Of a stretch of 64,000 bases of DNA, positions 52,466 to 61,803 are shown one piece after another. This DNA is from Pseudomonas bananamidigenes (GTDB taxonomy: Bacteria > Pseudomonadota > Gammaproteobacteria > Pseudomonadales > Pseudomonadaceae). The stretch covers positions 62,001-126,000 of the forward strand of contig NZ_LRUN01000001.1 in assembly GCF_001679645.1 (NCBI RefSeq), written 5' to 3'. Position 1 is the first letter of the stretch. The number at the start of each line of letters is the position of its first letter. Below the pieces are notes generated by a model. The model worked only from the letters and a program-made list of their open reading frames with translations, did no database searches and was not told the DNA's origin. The position numbers and the translations under genes were made by a program.

Positions 52466-53542
52466 ATGGCTGATTTACCGATCAACGACCTAAACGTCGC
52501 CTCCAACGAGACCCTGATCACTCCCGATCAGCTCAAGCGTGATATCCCTCTGAGCGACGCTGCCCTGCGCACCGTCACCAAGGGTCGCGAAGTCATCCGC
52601 AACATTCTCGATGGCACCGACCACCGCCTGTTCGTGGTCATCGGGCCCTGCTCGATTCACGACATCAAGGCCGCTCACGAGTACGCCGACCGCCTGAAAG
52701 CACTGGCGGCGGAAGTCTCGGACACCCTGTACCTGGTCATGCGCGTGTATTTCGAAAAACCGCGCACCACGGTCGGCTGGAAAGGCCTGATCAACGACCC
52801 GTACCTGGACGACTCGTTCAAGATCCAGGACGGTCTGCACATCGGTCGCCAGTTGTTGCTGGACCTGGCCGAGAAAGGCCTGCCCACCGCCACCGAAGCC
52901 CTCGATCCGATCTCCCCGCAATATCTGCAGGACCTGATCAGCTGGTCGGCCATCGGCGCCCGCACCACCGAATCCCAGACCCACCGCGAAATGGCTTCCG
53001 GCCTGTCCTCGGCGGTCGGTTTCAAGAACGGCACCGACGGCGGCCTGACCGTAGCGATCAACGCCTTGCAGTCGGTTTCCAGCCCACACCGTTTCCTGGG
53101 TATCAACCAGGAAGGTGGCGTGTCTATCGTCACCACCAAAGGCAACGCCTACGGCCACGTGGTATTGCGCGGCGGCAACGGCAAGCCGAACTATGACTCG
53201 GTCAGCGTCGCCCTGTGCGAGCAGGCGCTGAACAAGGCGAAGATCAAGCCGAACATCATGGTCGATTGCAGCCACGCCAACTCCAACAAGGATCCTGCGT
53301 TGCAACCGCTGGTGATGGAAAACGTCGCCAACCAGATCCTCGAAGGCAATCAGTCGATCATCGGTTTGATGGTCGAGAGCCACCTGAACTGGGGCTGCCA
53401 GGCGATCCCGAAAGACCTCGCCGATCTGCAATACGGCGTTTCGATCACCGATGCCTGCATCGACTGGTCGGCCACCGAAAACACCTTGCGCAGCATGCAC
53501 GCCAAGCTCAAGGATGTTCTGCCGAAACGTCAGCGCAGCTGA
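52466..53542 (+). CDS. Class I DAHP synthase (AroF/AroG/AroH family)
   Basis: 3-deoxy-7-phosphoheptulonate synthase of the E. coli class, 358 residues. Key segments are VIGPCSIHD near 56-64, MRVYFEKPRTTVGWKG near 92, GARTTESQTHRE near 171, and VDCSHANSNKD near 268-278 near the active site. The sequence does not let me decide which aromatic amino acid inhibits it. It stands alone between the PilZ gene and an intrinsic terminator, and complements the class II isozyme at 38071. Confidence 0.94.
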   Translation: MADLPINDLNVASNETLITPDQLKRDIPLSDAALRTVTKGREVIRNILDGTDHRLFVVIGPCSIHDIKAAHEYADRLKALAAEVSDTLYLVMRVYFEKPRTTVGWKGLINDPYLDDSFKIQDGLHIGRQLLLDLAEKGLPTATEALDPISPQYLQDLISWSAIGARTTESQTHREMASGLSSAVGFKNGTDGGLTVAINALQSVSSPHRFLGINQEGGVSIVTTKGNAYGHVVLRGGNGKPNYDSVSVALCEQALNKAKIKPNIMVDCSHANSNKDPALQPLVMENVANQILEGNQSIIGLMVESHLNWGCQAIPKDLADLQYGVSITDACIDWSATENTLRSMHAKLKDVLPKRQRS

Positions 53543-53566
53543 TCACGGTTTCGCGGGCGTAAAAAA

Positions 53567-53593
53567 AACGCCGGGCATTGCCCGGCGTTTTTT
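53567..53593. terminator. Intrinsic terminator after DAHP synthase
   Basis: AACGCCGGGC pairs with GCCCGGCGTT around ATT, with A and T runs on the two sides. It separates the DAHP synthase gene and the convergent GNAT gene. Confidence 0.93.
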
Positions 53594-53610
53594 GTGTGTT
53601 GCGAAATCAA

Positions 53611-53892
53611 TCAGATCTTGGCGGTGCGCCGCTGATGACGCTCCATGTAGCGCTCCACATAGGAGCAGGAGGGGATGACCGTGTAGCCCATTTCATCGGC
53701 GTATTGAAGTGCCCGCTCGGTCAGGGCTGCCGCGATGCCTCGGCCACGCAGCGCATTGGGCACGAAGGTGCGGTAGATATCCAGAGTCTGTTTCCCCAGA
53801 TCCATATAGGTCAGGTAGGCACGATGACCGTCCACATTGGTCTCGAACTGATGACCAGCCTGGTCATGGTGGATGGACAACGCCTCGCTCAT
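53611..53892 (-). CDS. Short GNAT-type N-acetyltransferase (Gcn5-like, YjdJ group)
   Basis: A 93-residue minimal acetyltransferase-like protein. The acetyl-CoA loop is VPNALRGRGIAAAL near 47-60, and the C-terminal PSCSYVERYMERH is typical of the YjdJ/GATD1-type short GNAT proteins. The substrate is unknown. The ATG at 53892 is five bases from GAGGAG; a GTG at 53895 is also in frame. It is a single gene convergent with DAHP synthase. Confidence 0.85.
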   Translation of the reverse strand: MSEALSIHHDQAGHQFETNVDGHRAYLTYMDLGKQTLDIYRTFVPNALRGRGIAAALTERALQYADEMGYTVIPSCSYVERYMERHQRRTAKI

Positions 53893-54528
53893 CACTACTC
53901 CTCGCGGGTCTCGAATCTGACCCCTACCTTACCGATGTTTTCCCGGCGAAGGAACATCTACGCCACCCCGTGCCTGATGGACACCGAGAAGAACCGCACC
54001 GATCTCGCGCAACCCGAGCACGTATCAAATAGTAGGCACCAATGGCGAAAATGCTCAAGGCACACTCGTCATCAGGCTGATTGACGGGGCAGTTCCGGTG
54101 GATTCACGAGCGGTTCGGGAGAAGCTCCTCCCGCGTCGAAAGGTTGAACATCGCCGGATGTTGAGACTTAAGACGTACCGCCAGTTTTAAAGTCACCTGA
54201 ACATGGACAAAGATAGGTGAACTGTCACACAAAACCGGAACGAAAGTGTAGACGAATCCATATAGACGGGCACTCGCCAAGATGGGCGAAAGAGCACCAG
54301 GCAACGGGAACTTTTTCTCAATAACTCGCTCACGTCGGACCTTACAGTTGAATATTTTTTATACAGCTGCGCCAAAAGTTGCTCGAAAAAGAATCAACGC
54401 CTACAATTTTTTTTGCTTCTTGCCTTACGTCAGTTTACTTACTACAAGTAATGGGTAGTATGTACGCCGGCTATTTCCTCAATCGGAGGAGACAGCCACT
54501 TAATTGAAAGTCCTTGAAGGGGAACACG
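53893..54528. other. Long intergenic region before oprI
   Basis: This is the longest gene-free stretch, 636 bases, with an unusual, less GC-biased composition than its neighbours. It has a small hairpin (AACATC/GATGTT at 54147-54162) and the oprI promoter at its right end. Open frames on the minus strand up to 66 codons exist but lack ribosome sites or recognisable similarity. It could be a decayed gene or a leader/sRNA region. Confidence 0.4.
54379..54407 (+). promoter_or_regulatory. Sigma-70 promoter of oprI
   Basis: TTGCTC (54379-54384), a 17-base spacer and TACAAT (54402-54407) match the consensus well. Transcription from about 54414 gives an AT-rich leader of about 115 bases with GGAGG and AAGGGG before the start. 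Confidence 0.75.
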
Positions 54529-54780
54529 ATGAACAACGTTCTGAAATTCTCTGCTCTGGCTCTGGCCGCAGTTCTGGCTACCGGTTGCAGCAGCGCATCG
54601 AAAGAAACCGAAGCACGTCTGACCGCTACTGAAGACGCAGCTGCTCGCGCTCAAGCTCGTGCAGACGAAGCATACCGTAAAGCTGATGAAGCTCTGGCTG
54701 CTGCTCAAAAAGCACAGCAGACTGCTGACGAAGCAAACGAGCGTGCTCTGCGTATGCTGGACAAAGCCAGCCGCAAGTAA
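54529..54780 (+). CDS. oprI: Major outer-membrane lipoprotein OprI (Lpp)
   Basis: Abundant outer-membrane lipoprotein of 83 residues that tethers or stabilises the envelope. The signal peptide ([20 protein letters not shown]) ends in the lipobox ATGC, so Cys20 becomes lipidated. The mature part is a heptad-patterned Ala-rich coiled coil with C-terminal ASRK, the usual site for linkage to peptidoglycan. Codon use is strongly biased, as in highly expressed genes. The strong promoter is 122 bases upstream and a strong terminator follows. Confidence 0.97.
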   Translation: MNNVLKFSALALAAVLATGCSSASKETEARLTATEDAAARAQARADEAYRKADEALAAAQKAQQTADEANERALRMLDKASRK

Positions 54781-54801
54781 TAATCCTTCGGGATTGTTAT
54801 C

Positions 54802-54835
54802 AAGCCGACCCGTTTTTCGGGTCGGCTTTTTTTTT
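54802..54835 (+). terminator. Intrinsic terminator of oprI
   Basis: AAGCCGACCCG pairs with CGGGTCGGCTT around a T-rich loop and is followed by nine T residues. Confidence 0.95.
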
Positions 54836-54861
54836 GCCTGAAATTTTCTTCATGCAATAAA

Positions 54862-54892
54862 AAACCCGCCGACGCGCAAGCATCGGCGGGTT
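54862..54892 (-). terminator. Intrinsic terminator of the L,D-transpeptidase gene
   Basis: On the minus strand AACCCGCCGA (54892-54883) pairs with TCGGCGGGTT (54872-54863) and is followed by T residues. It lies just after the transpeptidase stop. Confidence 0.9.
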
Positions 54893-54904
54893 CTGTTCCC
54901 GGGC

Positions 54905-55876
54905 TTACTGTTGCAGGTCGAACGGTGCGCTCGACGCGACAGGTGCGGAGGTATTCGGGCTGCCGATCTCGGTAGGCAAGCCGTCTTCCGCCGCCACCAC
55001 ATCACGCACCACATCCCAGTTCATGCGCAGGTTGTTGGTGATGTCATCACGCTTGAGCATCGCGTTGATCACTGCGGTGTGCTTGTCGACCACCGACGGG
55101 TTGCCCTTGTCGTCGATCGGCGTGTGCGCCTCCAGATAGACCTTGCCGCCGCTGCGACCGAACTTGTACGCATCGTTGATGATCCGCACCGAAGTCCCCA
55201 CCGGCACCATGCTGGCCATCTCCAGCACGTTGTTGTTGAACATGCGGAAGCAGCCGTGGCTTGTTCGCATGCCGATGCCGAACTTCTTGTTCGAGCCGTG
55301 GATCAGGTAGCCCGGCGTGCCCAGTGTGAACTTGAACGGCCCCAGCGGATTGTCCGGACCGGCAGGCACAACGTTGGGCAACGGATCGCCATCGGCGGCG
55401 TGCTCGGCCTTGATCGAGGCTGGCGGCGTCCAGGTCGGATTCGGCGTCTTGGCGGTGATCGTGGTGTGGGCGATCGGTGAACCCCAGCCTTCACGACCGA
55501 TACCCAGCGGGAAGGTGTACACCACGTTCTTGCCTTTCGGGAAGTAGTAGAGACGGTATTCGGCCAGGTTGATCACGATGCCTTCGCGCGGGCCCGGCGG
55601 CAGGATGAAACGGGTCGGCAGGATCACCTCGGTACCGGCGCCCGGCAACCACGCATCGACACCCGGGTTGGCCGCGACCATTTCCGAATAACCCAGATCA
55701 TAAGTGGTGCCCAGATCGGCAAAGGTGTCTTCGTACCTGGCCTTGATCACTTGCACCTGGCCGATGATGTCCTCACCAGGCGGTGGCAGGGGAAACTCCA
55801 ATGCGGCAACGGGACCGGCCACACACAGGGCGGCAAGAGACAGGCAGCGGGTGACGGCAGGAAAGCGCGGCAACAT
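54905..55876 (-). CDS. Periplasmic L,D-transpeptidase (YkuD) with LysM-like domain
   Basis: Murein L,D-transpeptidase of 323 residues, of the YbiS/ErfK type that crosslinks peptidoglycan or attaches Lpp-like lipoproteins. A signal peptide (about 1-27) is followed by a LysM-like segment (TYDLGYSEMVAANPGVDAWLPG) and the catalytic domain with IHGSNKKFG then TSHGCFRM, whose Cys is the nucleophile near residue 192. It is immediately downstream of oprI in the opposite orientation; the two gene products act in the same process. The ATG at 55876 starts a good signal peptide; 55978 does not. Confidence 0.92.
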   Translation of the reverse strand: MLPRFPAVTRCLSLAALCVAGPVAALEFPLPPPGEDIIGQVQVIKARYEDTFADLGTTYDLGYSEMVAANPGVDAWLPGAGTEVILPTRFILPPGPREGIVINLAEYRLYYFPKGKNVVYTFPLGIGREGWGSPIAHTTITAKTPNPTWTPPASIKAEHAADGDPLPNVVPAGPDNPLGPFKFTLGTPGYLIHGSNKKFGIGMRTSHGCFRMFNNNVLEMASMVPVGTSVRIINDAYKFGRSGGKVYLEAHTPIDDKGNPSVVDKHTAVINAMLKRDDITNNLRMNWDVVRDVVAAEDGLPTEIGSPNTSAPVASSAPFDLQQ

Positions 55877-56011
55877 CCGGAAAATCCTTCGCAGATCGAC
55901 AAGGGTATAGGAGCGCGATTGTACACCGCGCCCCGGGAATTCGGGGAGATGCGCCGATGGACAGACGGCACTCTTCATGTTCGAGTCGCTACTGACTGCG
56001 AACCTGTGAAC

Positions 56012-56305
56012 CTAGAGCTCGAAACGCAGCTCAGGCCAGATCGGTGAGGTCCCGCGCTTCTGCGATTCGAGAATCGCCCGGCACAGCGAACACAGGCGCT
56101 GATCCTGGAACACCCGGCGGTCCACGCTCGACCAGCGCGGTTGCGCCGGCAACAGACTGCCGCACAGGGTCCGGTCAACCGAACCACCGAGTTCCAGTTG
56201 ACGGGTCACCAGATGCACCCGCACTTCCTGGCAGGCGAACAGATCCAACTGCTCATCAGGCTCGATCAGTTGGTAGGCAAACAGGGACCAGGCAGGGCGC
56301 GGCAT
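56012..56305 (-). CDS. Conserved small protein with C-terminal CxxC
   Basis: A 97-residue protein conserved in position in Pseudomonas as I recall, of unknown function. It has a central Cys (FACQEVRVHL), a second (LCGSLLP) and a C-terminal CSLCRAILESQ that could bind a metal with the earlier cysteines. I chose the ATG at 56305, six bases from GGAG; the ATG at 56317 lacks a ribosome site. It lies between the L,D-transpeptidase and tesA genes on the same strand. Confidence 0.7.
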   Translation of the reverse strand: MPRPAWSLFAYQLIEPDEQLDLFACQEVRVHLVTRQLELGGSVDRTLCGSLLPAQPRWSSVDRRVFQDQRLCSLCRAILESQKRGTSPIWPELRFEL

Positions 56306-56362
56306 CGGGTGCTCCATTTAGGGGGGCGCAACATTAGCCGAAAGCCTGCCGCTAGAAAAGCC

Positions 56363-56968
56363 TCACAGCAGCGGTTTCAGTGTCGGCCAGACATTTTCCA
56401 GCAACTTGCCCTGGGCCCCGGCTGCCGGGTGCAGACCGTCGGCCTGCATCATCTCCGGGTGTCCGCCCACGCCCTCGAGGAAAAACGGCACCAGCGGGAT
56501 CTTTTTTTCCTCGGCGAGTTTGCCGTAGACCTGAGCGAAGGCATCGGTGTAACGCTTGCCGTAATTGGGCGGTAACTGCATGCCGAGCAGCAACACCTTG
56601 GCACCGGTCTGGCGGGAGCTGTCGATCATCGAAGCAAGATTTTGTTGCAATTGCGCAGGAGGCATTCCGCGCAGGCCATCGTTGCCTCCCAGTTCGAGTA
56701 TCACCAGCTCGGGCTTGTGCTCTGCAAGCAGCGCCGGCAGCCGCGCCTGGCCTCCGGCACTGGTGTCGCCACTGATGGAGGCGTTGATCACTTTATCGTC
56801 AAAACCTTCGGACTTGAGCCGCTGCTCGAGCAATGACACCCACCCCGAGCGGGTATCCAGTCCGAAACCGGCGCTGATACTATCGCCAACGATCAGGACT
56901 GTACCCGCCGCTGCGTTCTGGGCCATGCACATCAAGGCCAGGCCAGCACTCAAAAACCACACACGCAT
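56363..56968 (-). CDS. tesA: Periplasmic SGNH hydrolase TesA (thioesterase/arylesterase)
   Basis: Multifunctional esterase/thioesterase/lysophospholipase of 201 residues with a signal peptide (MRVWFLSAGLALMCMAQNAAA). SGNH blocks follow: GDSISAGFG (nucleophile Ser about 31), the Gly in SGDTSAGGQ, the Asn in ELGGNDGLRG, and the Asp/His pair in DGLHPAAGAQ. The start ATG 56968 follows GGAGAATCC. It is divergent from the ABC gene, with ten bases between start codons, the same arrangement as tesA-ybbA in E. coli. Confidence 0.94.
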   Translation of the reverse strand: MRVWFLSAGLALMCMAQNAAAGTVLIVGDSISAGFGLDTRSGWVSLLEQRLKSEGFDDKVINASISGDTSAGGQARLPALLAEHKPELVILELGGNDGLRGMPPAQLQQNLASMIDSSRQTGAKVLLLGMQLPPNYGKRYTDAFAQVYGKLAEEKKIPLVPFFLEGVGGHPEMMQADGLHPAAGAQGKLLENVWPTLKPLL

Positions 56969-56978
56969 CGGATTCTCC

Positions 56979-57662
56979 ATGGGCGCAAGCATTCTCACCG
57001 CGAAGAACCTTAGCAAAGTGGTTCCCAGCGCGGAAGGTGAACTGACCATCCTGCACGAACTCGGTCTGGAACTGAACAAGGGCGACAGCCTGGCCATCGT
57101 CGGCGCATCCGGCTCCGGCAAATCCACCCTGCTCGGCCTGCTTGCCGGCCTCGATCTGCCAAGCAGCGGCGAAGTCATCCTCGCCGGCCAGTCCCTGGGC
57201 AATCTCGACGAAGACCAGCGTGCGCGCATTCGCGCCGAACATGTGGGGTTCGTCTTTCAGTCATTCCAGTTGCTCGACAGTCTCAACGCCCTGGAAAACG
57301 TCATGCTGCCGCTGGAACTCGAAGGCCGCAAAGACGCCCGCAGTCGCGCCACCGAACTGTTGCAGCGCGTCGGCCTCGGCCAGCGTCTGACCCACTCGCC
57401 GCGTCAGCTCTCCGGCGGCGAACAGCAGCGGGTGGCGATTGCCCGTGCGTTTGCCGCCGAGCCGGATGTACTGTTCGCCGACGAGCCCACCGGCAACCTC
57501 GACAGCCACACTGGCGAGCGCATCAGCGACTTGCTGTTCGAGATGAACAAGGAGCGCGGCACGACACTGGTGCTGGTGACCCACGACGAACGCCTGGCCC
57601 ATCGCTGCCGGCGCCTGATCCGACTTGAAGCCGGCCTGCTGGTCGCCCCTCTGGAGCCTTGA
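56979..57662 (+). CDS. YbbA/LolD-type ABC transporter ATPase
   Basis: ABC ATP-binding subunit of 227 residues. Walker A is GASGSGKSTLLGLLAGLD near 42-59, the Q loop is FVFQSFQLL, the signature is LSGGEQQR near 146, and Walker B is VLFADEPTGNLDS near 167. It belongs to the MacB/LolD group that works with FtsX-type permeases. It overlaps the permease start by one base in TGATG. It is divergent from tesA. Function is probably envelope or lipid related, which remains unproven for YbbA-YbbP. Confidence 0.92.
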   Translation: MGASILTAKNLSKVVPSAEGELTILHELGLELNKGDSLAIVGASGSGKSTLLGLLAGLDLPSSGEVILAGQSLGNLDEDQRARIRAEHVGFVFQSFQLLDSLNALENVMLPLELEGRKDARSRATELLQRVGLGQRLTHSPRQLSGGEQQRVAIARAFAAEPDVLFADEPTGNLDSHTGERISDLLFEMNKERGTTLVLVTHDERLAHRCRRLIRLEAGLLVAPLEP

Positions 57663-60166
57663 TGGCACGCCTGCCGATGTTGCGCCTGCTCAGTCTTGCC
57701 CTGCGCCAACTCATGCGCGACGCCCGCGCCGGAGAGTTGCGAGTGCTGTTTTTTGCGTTGCTGGTGGCTGTGGCGGCGAGCACCGCCATCGGCTATTTCG
57801 GTGCCCGCCTCAATGGCGCGATGACGTTGCGCGCTACCGAGTTTCTCGGCGCGGATCTGGTGCTCGAAGGCAGCTCCCCCGCACGGCCGGAACAAATCAG
57901 GAGCGGCACCGAGCTACACCTCGATCATGCGCAGATTGTCGAGTTCTCCAGTGTCATCGCCACCGACAACGGCATTCAGTTGTCGAGCATCAAGGCCGTC
58001 GACCGTGCCTATCCACTGCGTGGCGAACTGAAAAGTGCCCCGGCACAGTTTGCTGCCGAAGCGGCGGGGGGCGAACCGCAACCGGGAGAAGCCTGGGTCG
58101 AATCGCGCCTGCTCACGGCGCTGGACCTGAAGATCGGCGACAGCATCGACGTCGGTATGAAAACGCTGAAGCTGACCAGGGTGCTGACGTACGAGCCGGA
58201 TCGCGCCGGCAACTTTTACAGCCTGACGCCACGGGTGCTGATCAACCTCGATGACCTCGCGGCAACCGGCGTGGTCCAGCCCGGCAGCCGGGTGAGCTAT
58301 CGCGATTTATGGCGTGGCGAACCCGGTGCGTTGGAAACCTATCGCCAACTGATCAAGCCGGGGCTCGCAGCCAACCAGCGGATTCAGGATGCCCGCGATG
58401 GCAACCGACAGATTGGCGGCGCCCTGGGCAAGGCCGAACGCTATCTGAACATGGCGAGTCTGGTCGCCGTGCTGTTGGCTGGCGTGGCGGTGGCGCTCTC
58501 GGCGAATCGCTTCGCCAGCCGTCGTTTCGATGCCAGCGCCCTGCTTCGCTGCCTGGGACTGTCCCGTCGGGAAACCATGGTTCTGTTCAGCCTGCAACTG
58601 GCGGTGCTTGGCCTCTTCGCCAGCCTCGGCGGCGCCTTGCTTGGCTGGCTGGCTCAATTGGGTCTGTTCGCGCTGCTGCATGACTTGCTGCCGACCGACG
58701 TACCACCGGGCGGCTTGCTCCCGGCGCTGGCGGGGATCGGCACCGGGCTGGTGGCGCTGGCCGGTTTCGCCCTACCGCCACTGGCCGCGTTGGGGCGCGT
58801 GCCGCCGCTACGGGTCTTGCGCCGGGACATGCTGCCGATCCCGTCCAGCACCTGGATGGTCTACGGCGCAGCGCTCGGAGCGCTCGGACTGATCATGTGG
58901 CGCCTGAGCCTGGATCTGTTGCTGACGTTTGCCTTGCTCGGTGGTGGCGTGGTCGCCGCCCTGATACTGGGCAGTCTGCTGCTGTTGCTGCTCAACAGCC
59001 TGCGTCGACTGCTGGCGCGTGCCTCGCTGCCATGGCGACTTGGCTTGGGTCAGTTGCTGCGCCACCCGCTGGCGGCTGCCGGACAGTCACTGGCGTTCGG
59101 CCTGATCCTGCTGTCCATGGCGCTGATCGCCTTGTTGCGCGGCGAACTGCTCGACACCTGGCAGAACCAGTTGCCGAAAAACGCCCCGAACTATTTCGCC
59201 CTGAACATCCTGCCGGCAGACAAACAGGCCTTCACCGATCACCTGATCGACGTCTCGGCCCAGGCCGCGCCGCTGTACCCGGTGGTGCCGGGGCGGCTGA
59301 TCAGTATCAACGGCGAAGCGGTGCAGCAGATCGTCAGCAAGGACTCGGCCGGCGACCGGGCGATACAGCGCGATTTGAGCCTGACCTGGGCCGCTGACTT
59401 GCCAGCGGGCAACAGGATCACAGCGGGTTCGTGGTGGAGCGGACAACCCTCGGACAAGATTCCAGGGGTCTCGGTGGAAAGCAAGGTCGCCGAAAGCCTC
59501 AAGCTCAAACTGGGCGATCACCTGGTGTTTAGCGTTGGCGGAGTCAACCGCGAAGCGAAAGTCACCAGCCTGCGCGAGATCAACTGGGACAACTTTCAGC
59601 CGAACTTTTTCATGATCTTCCAGCCCGGCACCCTGAAGGATTTGCCGGCGACCTACCTCACCAGCTTCTATCTGGCCCCCGGTCACGACCAGCAGATTGT
59701 CGAGTTGTCGCGAGCGTTTCCGGCCGTGACCATCCTGCAGGTCGAAGCCCTGCTCGAACAACTGCGCAGCATCCTCGCCCAGGTCACCCTGGCCGTGGAG
59801 TACGTGTTGTTGTTTGTGTTGGCGGCCGGGATGGCCGTGCTGTTTTCCGGGTTGCAGGCGACGCTTGATGAACGTATCCGCCAAGGCGCGCTATTGCGTG
59901 CACTGGGGGCGGAACGGCAGTTGCTGGTCAAGGCCCGGCGGATCGAGTTCGGTCTGTTGGGCGCGGTCAGCGGGTTGCTGGCGGCCATCGGTTCGGAGGT
60001 GGTGAGTCTGGTGTTGTATCGCTTCGCGTTCGACCTGCCCTGGCACCCGCATCCATGGTTGCTGGTGCTGCCGCTGATCGGTGCGGCCCTGATCGGTGGT
60101 GCCGGCGTGTTCGGCACCCGTCGGGCACTGAATGCGAGCCCGCTGACAGTGCTGCGCGAGGGTTGA
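57662..60166 (+). CDS. YbbP-type FtsX-domain ABC permease
   Basis: Inner-membrane permease of 834 residues, partner of the ATPase just upstream. It has an N-terminal helix (about 18-40), a first periplasmic domain and clusters of helices at about 255-395 and 400-500 including FtsX repeats. A second periplasmic domain and final helices at about 715-830 with VLREG at the C terminus complete it. This matches E. coli YbbP. The stop/start overlap TGATG implies tight coupling. It probably drives mechanochemical work at the outer membrane or periplasm with TesA rather than classical import. Confidence 0.9.
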   Translation: MARLPMLRLLSLALRQLMRDARAGELRVLFFALLVAVAASTAIGYFGARLNGAMTLRATEFLGADLVLEGSSPARPEQIRSGTELHLDHAQIVEFSSVIATDNGIQLSSIKAVDRAYPLRGELKSAPAQFAAEAAGGEPQPGEAWVESRLLTALDLKIGDSIDVGMKTLKLTRVLTYEPDRAGNFYSLTPRVLINLDDLAATGVVQPGSRVSYRDLWRGEPGALETYRQLIKPGLAANQRIQDARDGNRQIGGALGKAERYLNMASLVAVLLAGVAVALSANRFASRRFDASALLRCLGLSRRETMVLFSLQLAVLGLFASLGGALLGWLAQLGLFALLHDLLPTDVPPGGLLPALAGIGTGLVALAGFALPPLAALGRVPPLRVLRRDMLPIPSSTWMVYGAALGALGLIMWRLSLDLLLTFALLGGGVVAALILGSLLLLLLNSLRRLLARASLPWRLGLGQLLRHPLAAAGQSLAFGLILLSMALIALLRGELLDTWQNQLPKNAPNYFALNILPADKQAFTDHLIDVSAQAAPLYPVVPGRLISINGEAVQQIVSKDSAGDRAIQRDLSLTWAADLPAGNRITAGSWWSGQPSDKIPGVSVESKVAESLKLKLGDHLVFSVGGVNREAKVTSLREINWDNFQPNFFMIFQPGTLKDLPATYLTSFYLAPGHDQQIVELSRAFPAVTILQVEALLEQLRSILAQVTLAVEYVLLFVLAAGMAVLFSGLQATLDERIRQGALLRALGAERQLLVKARRIEFGLLGAVSGLLAAIGSEVVSLVLYRFAFDLPWHPHPWLLVLPLIGAALIGGAGVFGTRRALNASPLTVLREG

Positions 60167-60200
60167 TAGACTCCAGCCCTCACTACCACATGAAGTCGTC

Positions 60201-60698
60201 ATGAGCCGTTATCGTCCTCCCCGCACCGCTGGCACCGCGCTGATCACCCCTGAAGGTGAAGCGCGGATGCGCGCCGAATTCCATGAGTTGTGGCATGTAC
60301 GCCGCCCCCAGGTGACCCAGGCCGTCAGTGAAGCGGCAGCACAGGGTGACCGCTCGGAAAATGCCGAGTACACCTACGGCAAGAAAATGTTGCGCGAAAT
60401 CGACAGTCGCGTGCGTTTTCTCACCAAGCGTCTTGAAGCACTGAAGGTCGTCAGTGAAAAACCGAGCGATCCGAACAAGGTCTACTTCGGCGCCTGGGTG
60501 ACCATCGAGGACGAGGACGGCAAACAGTCACGCTATCGAATTGTCGGACCGGATGAACTTGATCTGAAACTGGGTCTGATCAGTATCGACTCGCCGCTGG
60601 CCCGCGCCCTGATCGGCAAGGCGCTGGACGCTGAAGTTCGGGTCCAGACACCAACCGGCGAGCAATTCGTTTACATCGTGGCGATCGACTATCCCTGA
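60201..60698 (+). CDS. greB: Transcription elongation factor GreB
   Basis: Stimulates RNA cleavage by backtracked RNA polymerase. The 165-residue protein has a coiled coil with the acidic tip in [21 protein letters not shown] near 50, and an FKBP-like domain with [20 protein letters not shown] near 100. Unlike the Gre-like protein at 47437, its tip residues are canonical. It follows the ABC permease by 34 bases and may be cotranscribed. Confidence 0.94.
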   Translation: MSRYRPPRTAGTALITPEGEARMRAEFHELWHVRRPQVTQAVSEAAAQGDRSENAEYTYGKKMLREIDSRVRFLTKRLEALKVVSEKPSDPNKVYFGAWVTIEDEDGKQSRYRIVGPDELDLKLGLISIDSPLARALIGKALDAEVRVQTPTGEQFVYIVAIDYP

Positions 60699-60701
60699 GG
60701 C

Positions 60702-61010
60702 TCAGCGTCGGGCAATCAGGCCCTGACGCGCAACGCGGGTCAGTTGACGGATCATTTGCGGGGCTTCTTCAGCGCTGGGCGATTGAATCACCGCCAGATC
60801 GAAGCTGTCATCGGCAAACCGCACCAGCGACTCACCGTCTTCTACAAACTGGATCAGGAACGCGGCAGGACCGCCGCTGCGGCGCGGCCAGCCATCGAGA
60901 TAGCGCAACAGCGTCGGCTGGTGTTTGCCGCCAAGCAGGATCTTTGGGTTGCGCTGGGTGATATGTGCCGTGATCGGCGCGGGACGTGCTGGAGGGCGTA
61001 GTGCATTCAT
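60702..61010 (-). CDS. Conserved protein of unknown function
   Basis: A 102-residue, basic, soluble protein (MNALRPPARPAPITAHITQ...). The central part (ILLGGKHQPTLLRYLDGWPRRSGG) and the acidic C-terminal half (VEDGESLVRFADDSFDLAVIQSPSAEEAPQM) show no motif I can name. The ATG at 61010 is preferred over 61031. It is convergent with greB with three bases between stop codons. Confidence 0.68.
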   Translation of the reverse strand: MNALRPPARPAPITAHITQRNPKILLGGKHQPTLLRYLDGWPRRSGGPAAFLIQFVEDGESLVRFADDSFDLAVIQSPSAEEAPQMIRQLTRVARQGLIARR

Positions 61011-61214
61011 CGTGTCGTGTCTCTGCCTCAAAAGTCTGCATGGCAGGTGAGAGGCAACACCGAACCAGCGCTTTAGCGGTATTTCGAAGCCCTGTCCCGG
61101 CTTCTGGCGGCAACTGAAGAATAGTCACCTGGCGCCCCGCAAGTAGCTGTTTAAATCGGCGCATGAGCGGCATCCTAGAGAACGTGACCGGCCAGTGTCA
61201 AGAATCGGCCGCAA

Positions 61215-61244
61215 CAAAAAAGGCCCGCACGATGCAGGCCTTTT
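61215..61244 (-). terminator. Intrinsic terminator of the DoxX gene
   Basis: On the minus strand a GGCCTGCA/TGCGGGCC-type stem around a short loop is followed by six T residues. It lies 17 bases after the DoxX stop. Confidence 0.8.
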
Positions 61245-61260
61245 GCTTGAGCCAGAGCGG

Positions 61261-61695
61261 TCAGCCGGCGATGGCGCGATCCACCGAAAGCTTGCCGGCA
61301 CCTTCGATCAGCACCGCGATGCTGCCGCCGAGCAGCGCCAGGGCGAACTCGTATCCGTTATTGGCCATGAACAGGCCGTTGCTGATATGCACGGTGAAGA
61401 TCGCCACCAGCGACAGGAAGGTCAGACCCAGAGCCGCCGGGCGAACCAGCAGACCGATGATCAATGCCAGACCGGCGAAAAACTCGGTACCGCCCGCCAG
61501 CGTCGCCATCAGGTAACCGGGAGTCAGGCCGACGCTTTCCATGTATTGGGCAGTGCCCGCCAGACCGTAGCCACCGAACAGACCGAAAAGTTTCTGCGAG
61601 CCGTGGGCCGCGAAGATCACACCGACGGCAATGCGCAGAAGGGTCATGCCATAGCCGGCACGGGTAAACAGAACCTTGTTGATCAGAGTGCTCAT
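61261..61695 (-). CDS. DoxX-family membrane protein
   Basis: A 144-residue inner-membrane protein with four predicted helices (about 13-35, 58-80, 83-103 and 116-136) typical of DoxX/DoxD proteins. It has the family's early RIAVGVIFAAHGSQKLFG segment. Family members are linked to thiosulfate or thiol redox functions and to oxidative stress in other species; the role here is unknown. It is divergent from nothing close and ends in a good terminator. The upstream region (61740-61803) is AT-rich. Confidence 0.88.
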   Translation of the reverse strand: MSTLINKVLFTRAGYGMTLLRIAVGVIFAAHGSQKLFGLFGGYGLAGTAQYMESVGLTPGYLMATLAGGTEFFAGLALIIGLLVRPAALGLTFLSLVAIFTVHISNGLFMANNGYEFALALLGGSIAVLIEGAGKLSVDRAIAG

Positions 61696-61803
61696 GTTTG
61701 CGTTTCCTTGTTGTCAGAAGTGCTTGTTGGTTGGCCGCCATATTAATCAGTTAAATTTATGTTAAAAGCGCAAATATTCCGCCATAACAATCAATTTATT
61801 TGA

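Noticed and set aside
54104..54304. A 66-codon minus-strand frame in the gene-free region before oprI
   Set aside because: It has no convincing ribosome site or homologous motif, and a second overlapping frame is equally open.
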